Shown here: piece by piece, positions 23,634 to 35,691 of the stretch
Position numbering within the stretch: the first letter of the stretch is position 1
Layout: each line of letters begins with the position of its first letter
Assembly: GCA_015680685.1 (NCBI GenBank)
Contig: MNCI01014438.1
Location: 1,162,891 to 1,226,890 of the forward strand
Source: Gnetum montanum
Lineage: Eukaryota; Streptophyta; Gnetopsida; Gnetales; Gnetaceae
Direction: 5' to 3'
DNA length: 64,000 nucleotides
The notes under the pieces: model-generated
Told to the model about the DNA's origin: nothing
The model's input: only the letters and a program-made list of their open reading frames with translations
The model's database searches: none
Translations under genes and position numbers: made by a program

Positions 23634-26600
23634 GTTAAGCAAAAAATGAAAATCCATCACGATCTCTCCACGCCTTTAGCTTTAGTAGGTCCACATGGAA
23701 AGCATGCAAGAAAATTGAACCCCAACCTGATCGATTGGGGGTTAGCTACATCTAGCACCATAGCACCTTTAGAAACATCCCCAGACTGGCCCAAGCATCT
23801 AGTCCAAAATCTAGATTTGGAGGCTAGGGATGTAACTGAGGATCCTCTCATTGAGATGCCTGTGATCATGTCCAAGGAAGAAGTGGAAACGTTAAAACTT
23901 AGCTCCCTCCTAGACGCGTAGACTCATGAAATCATAGCCAAGATTTTGCAAGAAAACATCAAAGCCTTCGCATGGTCATAGAGTGACATGCCAGGCTTAG
24001 ATCTAAGGCTGATACAACACAACTTCATCCTAGACATGTGCATGAAGGCAGTCAAGCAGAAGGCTTGTAAGATCAAACCAGAAATTGCACTAGTCGTAAG
24101 GGATGAAATCAAAAAGCTATACCAAGCTGGTTTCAACTATGCAGTTGATTATTTAGAATGGGTGTCCAACATCGTCATCATTTCTAAGAAAATAGGAGGA
24201 ATACGGATTTTTACAGACTTCCAAGATCTGAAAAAAACAATGATCAAGGACGATTTGCCACTTCCAAGCATTAATCAACTCATCGAAACTATGGCTGGTC
24301 ATTCTCTATTATCCTTCATGGATGGTTTCTCCATATACAACCAAATTCACATCAACCTGAAGCATCAGCTAGCAACAACCTTTATGACCCCATGGGGTAC
24401 CTTTTGTGACACCATGATGCCTTTTGGGCTCAAGAATGCCACGAAAACCTACCAACGAGCCATGACTTATATCTTCAGCGACTACATCCTGGAAATGCTA
24501 AATGACTACATGGATAATATAGCGGTCAAGTCCAAGGAGGCAGCTGATCACCCACATGATCTAGGGGTAGTCCTTAAGTGTTGTCAAATGCATAATCTAC
24601 GGATTAATCCTAAGAAGTGTATTTTTGGTGTGAGAACTAGACACATGTTAGGTTTCATAGTATCAGAGATCAAAATACAGGTTGACCTTGACAAGGTTAA
24701 GGCCATTGTCAACCTGGCACCTCCTACAAACCTTAAGGAGTTGCGTGGCTTCCAAGGTAGGGTACAATTCATTCGATGGTTTATAGCAAAGTTAATTAAC
24801 AAGTTACACCCCATGAAACATCTTCAAAAGAAAGGGGATAACTTTGAGTGGACAACCCAATGTCAACAAGCCTTCGATGACTTAAAGGAAGAGCTTTTTC
24901 ACCTCCCAACTGTGCATCCATCATAGAGGGGCAAGCCTTTCTTCATATACCTCACCTCCTCCGACACATCTATCATGACACTGCTATGTCAGAAAATAGA
25001 TGATGGATCTCAGATACCAATGTATTATCTAAGTCATGCATTAATAGCGCATGAGGCAAAATACAATGAAGTGGAGAGGAATTATCTTACCTTAGTGTTT
25101 GTGTTGAAAAAGTGGAGGCACTATCTATTTCCCAGTGCAGTCAACATCATTTGCAAAAGCAACATACTTCGAGCTATCACTAACAACCTATATGAAAGTA
25201 GCTAGATAGCTTGATGGAAAGCAATAATCGCAGAGTTCGAACTACACTATGTAAGCCAATCATCGACTAAGGGTCAAGCCATAGAAATGCAACTTATGGC
25301 CTCACTTGTTGACGACTGCACAACAATAGATCCCGAATTCCCATATGAGCATGTTGGCACTATCAACATAGTCCCATCACACTTGGAAGCTACTTTACAC
25401 TTTGATGATGCCTCAACCGTGCAAGGAAGTAGTGCAGCTACCATCATTACATTCCCCTTTGGGGAAATGCACCCGTTTGCTTATCGTTTCATGTTCCCTT
25501 GCACCAAAAATATCGTAGAGTATGAGGGGCTACTTAGAGGCCTCTCAGCTACCCAAATACAATGCATACAATACTTGGCAATCCGTAGTGATTCATAACT
25601 GGTTGTGAATCAAATCACTGAGGTCTATGCCTGCAGGGCTACTTACCTACAATCCTACTACGATCTAGCAAAAAGCATGCTCAAGTAATTTGCGACCACA
25701 GATGTGCAACACATGCCATCCAATGAGAACACCATGGAAAATGCCTTAGCCACCCTAGCACTAAATATCCCACCACACTTGTTTGCAAGTTTTCCAACTT
25801 CGATTGTTGAATGTACTGAGCCTATCACTCAGGTGGGACATGTGGCCTCCATTAATGCTACAGATAGCTAGGAGTGGTATGCTAACATTAAAGCCTACCT
25901 ACAACACGGTGAACCCCCAAGCAGACTGACATCTACCTAGAGAGATGCGATCCATAAGCATGCCCAGTAATACACGCTCATGGGGAATGATGCCCTATGC
26001 CGATGTTCCTATGACAGGATATTATTGGCATGCGTGGGTGGGGAGCAAGTGCAGGAGGTAGTTAATGAAGTACATGAGGGACTGTGTGGTGGACACATAG
26101 CACCTAGGGCTATGGCTATGAAAATCAAATGCCTAGGGTACTATTGGCCCCACATGGAGCGTGACTGCTTGTCAAAAGTTAAGATGTATGACACATGCTA
26201 GAGATATGCAAATATCATACATGTCTCACCTACGGACCTGCACCCAATGCAAATCACATGGGCTTTCCAACGATGGAGACTAGACCTCATAGGACCTATC
26301 ACGCCTAAGTCCTCCACAGGGCATAGCTTCATTAACACTACCACTAAGTATTTTACTAAGTGGATGGAAGCTATTCCCTTAAGAGAGATGATTTCTCAAC
26401 AAGTTTTTCACTTCATCTTGCATAATATTGTGACAAGGTTTGGGATTCTGATGACTATTGTAAGCGACAATGGACCAAAATTCAGTAGTATTGAAAACCA
26501 AACCTTCTGTAGCAATCTAGGCATCAGGCAATCATTCTCCTCCCCATATTACCCACAGGCAAGCGGACAGGTAGAGGCTACAAATAAGTCCATCATCAAC

Positions 26601-27116
26601 TTGCTGAAGTGGATGCTTAGCAACAACAAGAGGCGGTGGCACGATCAAATCCTCTACGTTCTATGGGCCTACAAAATGACATGTAGAACTATGACAAGTA
26701 AGACTCCTTACAGCCTTGTTTATGGATCTGAAGCTATGTGGCCTCTTGAGTTGCAGGTACCATCACTCCAAATGATCCTCTTGGATGTCGTAAGCGAAGC
26801 CTAGAAGAATGAGTCATGGATCATTGATATTGACTTAATAGAGGAGGATCGCGCGCAGACGCTGAGCTACATAGAGCACTACCAGAGCAAGCAATAGCAA
26901 AAGCACCATGCAGACTCGCATCAACCGCTAGTATAGAGGGGAGACCTTATCCTCAAAGCTATCCATGAGCATGTGAAGAAATTCATAGCCAACTGGGAAG
27001 GCCCTTACATGGTCGCTAAAGCCTTCAGGAATGGAGCCTTCAAGCTGGCGGACATGGACGGCAACGAGTTTGTCAACCCGGTGAATCACTCATACCTCAA
27101 GCTGTACTACATCTAA
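23634..27116 (+). pseudogene. pol: RT-RNase H-integrase of copy B (one frame, many stops)
   Basis: Begins after a CAG acceptor-like site at 23631-23633 and stays in one frame to TAA 27114-27116, interrupted only by stops, nearly all TAG or TGA. RT: MPFGLKNATKTYQRAMTYIF near 24416-24474; the catalytic motif reads YMDNIAVKS instead of YVDD. RNase H 1 is about 24900-25300. RNase H 2, the additional Tat-type copy, is about 25390-25770 with EYEGLLRGL. Integrase: HEGLCGGH with a C-x2-C partner partly lost, LDLIGPI, VSDNGPKF and GQVEATNKSI, so the three DDE residues are present. The C-terminal part ends VNHSYLKLYYI; no chromodomain is seen. Confidence 0.85.
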
Positions 27117-27129
27117 AGCATGAGCACAA

Positions 27130-27375
27130 CAAGCAACATCTGCTATGACATTAAACTGGTGACAAAAAGTAGCGTCCGCTACAATGATAAACTGGAAACA
27201 ACCGTCCACTATGACATAAAACTAGCATAACTAGTCTACTATGACTATAAACTGACACGACATGTCTGCTATGATGTTAAACTGGCATGTAGGGTCTACT
27301 GGGACCTTAAAATAGCAAAGCAGTCTGCTGGGACCCTAAAAAAGTGCACGGTCTATCAAGACCTTAAACTTGGTT
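27130..27375 (+). repeat. 3' untranslated repeats with ATAAACTGGCA core, copy B
   Basis: About nine units of 25-35 bp such as GTCTGCTATGATGTTAAACTGGCA. Same place as the array at 57500-58080 in C. Tat-lineage 3' untranslated regions are known to be rich in tandem repeats. Confidence 0.7.
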
Positions 27376-28393
27376 CACATCATGTCCCTAGCATGCATCT
27401 GCCCTAAGTACACATCGAACGAGCATGCATAGTGCCAACATGGGAGTGGGATGTTGTAGCTCCCGAATGCAGTTCATGATGCAATGGGAACATGATATGG
27501 AATATACGTGATGTCACCACCCTTGGCATTGTGCTGACCCTTCAGAGATGTCATATGACATCGCACTGGCCCTCTAGACCTACCATCGTCACAGCCCACT
27601 GCCCTGACGGTAGTTCCTTGGCCAGTGCCTACCGCTAGAGTTCCAATAGTATTGTGGCCCAGCCACAATATTGTTACCCTCCAACTCCCTACTGATGCCT
27701 AGGTTCACATGATATTTAGCTATGTGGTAGCTGATCCCATAGCTGAACTGAGATTGCATGCATTTGGCAGGGATTCTTGAGCGTTTACACTCACAGCAGC
27801 TCTTGGCGCCTTCGATGCCAAGTCCACCACACCGATGCTACCAAATCCATTACTAGCCTTCCTACCTTAGACATCGTACACCAGCAATGATGTCCAAGAG
27901 CTTCAATAATGTTTTCCGTAAGCAAGATCTTTGCCCTCGCTTTGCATTGTGGCTTTTTCCCTCTCCATCGTGCTTACAGGGTGTGGCCGAAAGCATGTCT
28001 TGCCACAGTAGCAAATGCTACGACGTCACGAAGTGAGTGCCTCGACTAGCTTGGCTACTTCAGAGTGAAAATTCCATGACGTGCGTAACATAGCTCACCA
28101 CATGGGAAGCATCTATAGGTAGGTCAAAACCCCACATGGATGTAACACAACTCATCCTGGGAAAGAAACACCTATCCTACAAGAGGTTGCAGGTTAGCAA
28201 GAGTAAAGATGAAAATGCAAAAAACTCCCTCATGAGCACTCCGATGAGGGACTCTGCTAAACCTCATCTTTACCCTTTTCTTGAACCTCCTTCCTCCCTG
28301 CTTCATCCTCTCACTCTCAAGTGCAGCCATGCGATGTCTTGAAGATCACTGAGCAGCAACATTAGCATCGTGTCTTCCATGGTGTTTCGTATT
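27376..28393 (+). other. 3' untranslated region of copy B
   Basis: No coding similarity seen. The last part (GGTGTTTCGTATTCTTTGTC near 28381-28400) matches the region just before the PPT in C. Confidence 0.55.
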
Positions 28394-28446
28394 CTTTGTC
28401 AATGTCTCTCAAACCCATCCTCTAGATGTTGACAAAGAGGGGTCAA
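28394..28446 (+). promoter_or_regulatory. Hairpin and polypurine tract, copy B
   Basis: CTTTGTCAA (28394-28402) and TTGACAAAG (28429-28437) form a perfect 9-bp inverted repeat. The second arm runs into the purine tract AAAGAGGGG just before the LTR start at 28447. The same arrangement is in C at 59168-59220. Confidence 0.6.
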
Positions 28447-29071
28447 TGAAACACCCCAAAATTCAAAGGCATCCTTGCTTCACCAGGTCTTTGCAATTTA
28501 TGCAGCTTTATGGCAATTCTTCAGGAGATGGACACTTTGATGTTCAGACTATCCAGTTCGACAAGTTTTCTACCCCAGGTGTCAATAGGCTAAACGGATT
28601 CTCCACCCTACCCACCTGATTAGTTCACCTAGCCAACCATGCACTTAGGAGCAGTGCGTGGAATTGCTAGCGGTGCTCAAAATGCACAAAACACCTCAGC
28701 AAGTTTTCTAAGTGAAGGAGTTTTGCTACGCTACGCTACACTATGTAGCATAGCAAAATTCAGAAGATGTTTTGAAGAAGCACAGTGCTACACTATGCTA
28801 TGACACGCAGCATAGCATAGCACAGCAAAAACTAGATGCTCAGTCCCCTTGCCCGACTTCAAGCCCTTCAGCAATGTCTCCTTCTATCAGAAAGCGACAA
28901 AATTGGAAAAATTAGGTCATGTTTGCTGCTATGCTATGCTAAGCTACATGGCGCAGTGAGGTGTAGCAATTCTATGAAAGTGACAAAAAGCATCTCAAAG
29001 GGTGGGAATAGCAAGTTCGCAAGCTTCGTAGTCCAAAAGGCAAAGTTTGTAGATTGGCAATGTTTTTTGCA
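28447..29071 (+). repeat. Partial 3' LTR of copy B
   Basis: Matches 12272 onward of the 5' LTR, including the motif palindromes, but has an extra segment near 28830-28920. Similarity ends at about 29071 after GGCAATGTTTTTTGC. The TATA box and the remaining part of the LTR are missing. Confidence 0.75.
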
Positions 29072-32000
29072 AAGTATCCATGGGAGACTTATCCCGAATA
29101 AGCAAGTCCTTAAATATAGTATCCATGATATCTAATGCTTCATTGAGTACTATTTCTTCTTCTTCTTTTCATCTTCACTCATTCTATTCCTACCATCTTT
29201 TCTCCTCTTCCATAGTAGCTTAGGCTACTAAACCTTGTTACCTTCCTATAACCATTGCAAAGATAAAACATAAAATAACTTAGAAAGCTTTTGGGGAGCA
29301 ATGACATAAATCTACAAATACATGAAAAATATAGAAACTAATCTAAAAAATAAAAATACATACATACACAGTTGTAATAGACTAATGCACCTTTCCAAAC
29401 CTAAAGGACACCTTCTTGCATGTTGGTTGCTCAACAACACAAATTGTCTCTTCAACTAGTGGTCTTTTTAGCTTCTCTTTAGATGCATTGTCAGCTTCCT
29501 CATGTACCTTCTTTGCTCTTTTGGCATAGCCACGTGCAACATGATGTTCAATCCCCATGTTGTTAGGGGAAGAACAACATGCACCACTAAACTTCTTAGT
29601 GGTAACTAATAGTGATTGTCCAATATTCTCAATTGGTAGATCTTGAACATGTATCGTTGGAATAATGTGTTTGATCCAAGGTTTAGAAAACTAGAAGGGA
29701 TCATAGCTTACCCACTTTCCATCTTTCTTAATCACTAGGAATTTTTCAAACCTTCTAAGATATGGAGCAAAGAATGTAAAGTGCATATGATGTATTGTGT
29801 CAAGGTTATTACAAAATTTTCAGATTTCAACCTATAACCCAGAGACTAAGAACATAGCCTAGTTGAACCTAGTACCATCGGTGAGGATATTTTTTATGGT
29901 TGAAGCCTGCTAAATACCTATGATCTTCTTGTATGACAACAACAAAGGAAACACTCTAAAATAAAATAGAGGATATGTCTCATTGGCTTCTTTGACCTTG
30001 CACTAATCAAAGTTCAATTCTCCATTTCCATGAGAGTTAAGCCATTCCTCCATCTTCTTTCTATGGCTTACCTCTTTCCCTACTCTTATGGAAACTTTGA
30101 TGCCATTAGAAGGTACATATAAGGATCACTGGATGTAGACTCATTGATGCTCAGAACCACAGGCATACCATGTACATGAGAGACAAACTTATTGACTCCT
30201 TTGTCAAAGTAATAAATTACATTCAACATCTCTACTATAGGCATCGATGGGCTAGGAAGCATGAATAAATCAAGAAAACCTACATTAGAGATCCTTTACT
30301 AGATCTCCCTAGGAGCTTTATTGGCCAACCACTCCTATGATGAGTCTAATTCATCCCATGTAATTATGATTTTGTCTTCTACATGGCTTGAGGTGATCAT
30401 AGTAAAAGTAGAATTATGCATGGGACTTATAACCTAATGTAACTAACCCATTATTTTTTAACATAGGCAGACCATACAAAGGAAAAAAATTTAAATTTAT
30501 AACCAAAAAGTTAAAACCAAATAACTAAAGAGAAAAGAAAATATAAAATGTTGGCCTTACATAAACAAAAAACTACTTACTTGGCTTAGGAAACATTGGG
30601 ACCTTGGAAACCATGGATGCATGTGTTTCTAACTCTAGAAGATCCCACCAGGTATGAGTAGTTCTAGTGGCCACAAACCTATGATAAACCTAAGAAAACT
30701 AGGAGGTATACATGCTAAGTTCATCACATAGTTGCTCCAACAACACAAATCTCACAACTTGGCCTTGTATAAATACTTCCAAGGCTATGTATGATAGGGA
30801 TAAAACTTTGTCACTTTTGATCAATCCTCCATTGTTTACCCTATACCTACAACATGAGAACACAAAAATCATTAGAGAAAATAGCCTAACAAAAACAATA
30901 ATAAAATGAAAAATTAGGCTAGAGCTTACACTTGAAAAATATAGAAGGTTCTAGGAGGATTCTAAAGAAAATTATTGATCTAATGGCCTATCATTAGGAT
31001 GTTTTTAGCATTATACTAGGCATACTTAGTCATTTCCCAGATCTAGGATGACTTTTGTACCCCTAGTATAAACAAATCATTGTGCAATTCACCCTCTACT
31101 CTAGTGTTGGGATCATCTCCCATGAACTTTGCAATGTAGCTTCTAGATCTTAGTAGAAGTGTCTCTAAAAGAATAGGTACAATATCCATGGCAAAGTATG
31201 ACCACATGATCATATTGAAGTTTTGAAGTTAATATGCTAGGAACTCTTTTGCCCTATGTCTAAAGTACACTTAGCTATGATCAAGAACCATGTTGGGGAT
31301 TAAGCTGTTCTGTGTAGGTATCCCTATGTAACATAGGATCTTGAATAGTTTGATAACAACAAGAATGAGCTTATAAATGCCTTGTATAATAAGCAATATA
31401 GCTATTAATAAACTTGATGACAATAAGCAAAAGTTTGACAATATTGAAGCCAAAAATAAAAAATGTAATTCCATAGGTGCTACACATGATTGCATAAAAA
31501 TATATAAAATAATCAAATTCATTAGTTTTGACCATAAAAAATTGACATTAAGTCCATTGACATTTTCATGAGCACTTGACATGAATGTACAAATAGTGAA
31601 TTGTTAGACAAATAATTAGCATAAGACCAAGTATTGACCAAATTGGTAAGCTAAATTGGACAATATTAAAATCTTATAGATAATAATTAGCAAAAGATAT
31701 GATAACAAAACTACTCTATTGGCTTGTATGTGATTCAAGGAGAATAGTGGAAAAATCCACATCACAAAACATCCCACATGCTACCTAGCAACCTCTAACA
31801 ATATTGCAGGATAGCTAGAGTTGTCAAAAAACGTTTTTAATGGTCCCTAAAACCAAATTCTAATTCCTAATGCTATGAATATAGCTAAATAAGCTAAAAA
31901 CTCAAAAGCCAAAATTGCAACTCATCAAGGTTGTTTCCATGGCTAGAAAAAAATTTGTAAAATTTTTTAAGAAGTTATTTATAGTCAAAAACACTAGAAA

Positions 32001-33171
32001 GATGCCTTAAACAACCTAAATCTCTCACCAAGATTGTACTAGTAGCCTCAAAAATTTAAATTTTAGCTTGGATTTATTTGAAGTTTATAAGAAGAAAAAC
32101 AATTTATAGTGAAACAGTTGTAGTAAAAATTCTAGGAAAAATATAGAAAAAATTCAAAAATTTCAAAACTTAGTCTAAGACCCCTTAAGATGACAGTGAC
32201 ATCCAAGGATCTTGGACATAGCCCAAAAGTGGCAAAAAAATGATCAACATAGTTACTACAATCTAGAAAGCCCAAAAAACCAAAACTGCAACTAATTAAG
32301 GAAATTCCCATGGCTAAAAAAACTCATAAAACATTCTTAAAAAATTATTTCTAGCTACAAACACTAGAAAAAAGGCTAAAAATATTTAAATCCTCCTCTA
32401 ACACTGTACCAAAAGCCTGATCAAAAGTAAAATTGTACCTCAAAATTACTTGGATTTTTATTGAAAAAACCCAAATTTATAGTGAAAAAGCTATAGTAAA
32501 AACTTTGGAAAAAAGGAAAAAAATTTTCAAAAATTCCAAAAATTATTCAAAATCCCACTACATTACCCTAGAAACCCCCAAGGATCTTGTACACTTACAA
32601 AAAATGATCCTAGCATGGTAAACATTGCTAATCTTTTGGACCAAAAACCATGGAAAAGGCCAAAAACACTATGCATTGATTACAAAAAAATTCATAAAAA
32701 ATCTAAAAAAAATGATTCCACCTCCAGTGTAATTGTTAAACCTCATATGATAACACTATGAACTCTAAAACTATAGATTCTATGCCACAACCTTATACAA
32801 AATAGCAAAGTTCATCTATTTTTTGGAAAAATTTGGACAAGAACGCAGGGAACAAGTTTAAAAGGAATTCAAATCTTTGTGGAAATAATCCCTAAGGATA
32901 AAAATTTAATCTATATATTACCATACAACCTAAATCCAACATTCAATGCAAATAAACCAAAAACTTTTCACTGGAGCAAGCCTAGGCATTTTAAAACACC
33001 CTCATAATTTGTTGAAAATTCATAGAAAAGGGTAAAAGATGGATACATGGCCATCCTAGTAGAAGATCCCTTGCTTCTAGAAGGATTTGAAAGTTGGAAA
33101 ATAATCTTTATTGCCTCATATATGTCCTCTAGCATGGGATTTTTTCTTGATGATCCTTTTCTTTTTATCAT
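29072..33171 (-). pseudogene. Antisense gene relic of copy D
   Basis: Exon 1 relic about 33171-33055 encodes a basic segment starting MIKRKGSSRKNP and ends ACT AG, the same length class and phase as in A-C, but the GT donor is damaged. Exon 2 relic about 31376-30950 contains KEFLAY and FNMIMWSYFAMDIVPILLE, the FCP1-like middle segment. Exon 4 relic about 30420-29390 contains HVHGMPV, TFFAPYLRRFEKFLV and KPWIKHIIPTIHVQDLP, matching exon 4 of C (HILNTTHGQDLS). Intron 1 (about 31380-33050) is AT-rich with no gene. The 3' exons are lost or unrecognisable towards 29072. Confidence 0.55.
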
Positions 33172-33339
33172 GTTGCCAAATGAGAGCAAAATCTTCACTT
33201 TTGCTATAATTGTGCTACTTCTAAAGGTGGAAAAGTGTGGAATATGCTCTAAAATACCAAGTATTGGAACCTTGATTAGCAAAGCTTTTCTACCAAGCAT
33301 TTCCCTTATGAAAGCCAAGCTTAGGATGATTACATATGC

Positions 33340-35400
33340 TAAGCATTAATGCCCAAGACATTTCCTTGTACTTATGCATTAAAATGGGAACCCTTGTGTA
33401 CTAGGGCACCTACTCAACATAGTGAATTCAGTGTTTACAAAGATAAAGACCCTATATGCTAGGTTTTCTTAGGATTATCATTTGAAAAGCCTTTTAACCT
33501 TGGATGGGCTCCATAAAGTCCAAGAAAAATAATATTGAGAAAAATCCCATATGCTAGGGTTTAGAACTAAGACATGATCATATGCTAAGAAATCATGCCC
33601 AACTAGGTATGTAGCCTATAAAGTAGTCTATAAGTCTTCAACTAGTATGTAGCATAACTTCCTCATTTCCTCCTTTTCTTGAAGTGGTCAATAGAGCTTC
33701 ATGCCATCCCAAAACCCTAGATGCTACTATATGAAAGCTCCTAGATGTCAAGAATGTAAGTTGAAATGACTAGAAAAAATTTCTTAAGTGTTCCATACAT
33801 TGGGTAGATGAACCCCATGCATTAGCCAGCATATGAGGGTAATATGTAGGATCCAAAACTCATGTATAGCCTCAAAAAACCTCCAAAATTAACAATTTTA
33901 GCCTTAATTCCTAGTTGAAGGCATGGATGATTTTGGAGCTCCAGAAAGAAAACTCAAAAAGGATCAAAATTGGTCAATCCTTAGCTCACATAGTAGGAAG
34001 ATAAAGCCCATATGTTGGCCAACATATAGGAAGTGTGTAGAAGGATTTTGACTAATCTTCTTAGATTAAAATGACTTAAAAATTAATTGTGGCAAGCTTA
34101 GGGGCCTAAGGGAGAAGATGACCCAAATGTTTACCAATTTTCAACCTTTAAAAGATGAGTTTAAGACTTATATGTTGGGCACATGAAGTTCATATGTTGG
34201 TAATGTATGTGGAGCATGTGAGCCTTGAAAATATTCTTCTTTACCTTTCCATGATGGCAAAGAAAGCCATTTTCAACATGAGATACTAGACATTGACTTG
34301 GAGACCTAGAGGAGCAAAACGTTTCGTTAAAAAGACATTATAAGTTGAAATTTTAACCTCATATGCCAGCAAGGTAGGTGCCACATGCTAGCCAATGTAT
34401 TGACTAGTGTATGAGCCATATAATAACCTCATTCTAGTGTAGAATCGCCTATCAAACATCCTATGGATTTCCAAACCTTAGGAATAGTCATTGGTGTCCT
34501 TGAAACCCATCAAAACCAAGTCAAATTATCCCAAAATTAGCCAATATGTGTTCCACAGGCTAGACACATAGATCCCATATGTTGGCTAGCATATGGAATA
34601 ATGTGTGAGGAGTTTCAATAGGTCTGAAGCGCTTAAAATTTCTTGAAATTTGACTGATGAAGGTTAGGACCCCTAAATTAGAAGCTAGCTATGATTTGAC
34701 TTTGTTTGAACTAAGGAAATATGAATTTTAATCTTTTATATGCTAGGCCACTAGGCTTCATATGATGGCTAGTGTATGGATGTCAAAATAGCTTTTGTTT
34801 GACTCCTTTTGACTTCAAATAGTCATTTCCAACACTAGAACTTGTGTGCTACCTTAGACACATTGTAAAATAATGAATCCAACCTTGGGTACTCCATAAA
34901 ATCAAGAATTAGTCTCCTATATGTTAGAGCCATAGCCCCATACACAACCCAATGTATAGGCCAACATGTGGGTCCCTTGTAAGCCTTATACTAGCTTAAA
35001 ATAGCCTCAAAATTGAGTCATCATACTTCCAATCCATTGCATTTATGTCAAAATCCTGCAATAGCAAAAAATGAGTTAAGAGAGCCCCTTTAAACTAATT
35101 TCACGACCTTGTATGTTGGAAGCCTAGGTTCCATATGTTGGATAGCATATGGACCACAATATGGGCCATAAACAAGATTTATATTAGCCAAAAATGACCT
35201 TAAAATGGCCATACAAGATATCCAAACCCTTCTACAAAGTCTAGGAGTTGCCACAAGAGCCCAAGAATTCCAAAAATTCAGTTAAAGTCCTCTAGAAACT
35301 ACATGGCCCAATCTTACATGCTAGGATACTAGTTCCATATGTTGTCCTACATATGGGCTAAACGTATGAAAGTTTGGCAAGTAAGAACTTAGTCTAGGGT
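33340..35400. repeat. Degenerate tandem repeat of about 190 bp, copy D
   Basis: The motif CATATGTTGGCTAGCATATGG, or a variant, recurs at about 33817, 34010, 34191, 34382, 34575, 34759, 34939, 35132 and 35336, spacings 180-204 bp. In most units a second motif like TATATGCTAGG precedes it by about 20 bp. It lies between the antisense gene and RT. From 35400 to 35690 I see nothing further. Confidence 0.65.
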
Positions 35401-35691
35401 TGCTAGTTCCTAGCCAAAGGCACTCCAACAAGCCTTGCAATGATCCTACCCAGCTTACAAGTGATCAAACTAAGTCATATAGGCCCCAACCATTGCCCAC
35501 TAAGAACTAAAACTAGCAACATGTGACTGTATTCAATTGTATTCCATCCTACTTTGCCTTGTTTAGCCCTATTTCATCATGTTCTAGCCTAAACTAATCT
35601 TATTTTTGTCTATAATTACAACAGTTTACATTATTTAACAATTTTATCATAAAGATGCCATTTAATGTACTTTTGGTTGATGTGTAGGACT

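Larger units (their letters stand above)
12272..29071 (+). mobile_element. Tat/Ogre-like retrotransposon, copy B (3' LTR truncated)
   Basis: Order: 5' LTR, PBS, leader, gag, protease, core-repeat array, antisense gene, second repeat array, RT-RNase H-RNase H-integrase, 3' untranslated region with repeats, PPT, partial 3' LTR. It sits in the integrase region of copy A, and its 3' LTR stops at about 29071 against sequence of copy D. Frames are decayed mostly by TAG stops. Confidence 0.85.

Noticed and set aside
27116-28446. Chromodomain or env-like ORF after integrase
   Set aside because: No aromatic-cage motif, transmembrane segment or conserved frame between B and C.
33340-35400. CRISPR-like array (regular repeats with unique spacers)
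   Set aside because: Repeats are degenerate, the period is about 190 bp, and the context is a plant retroelement.
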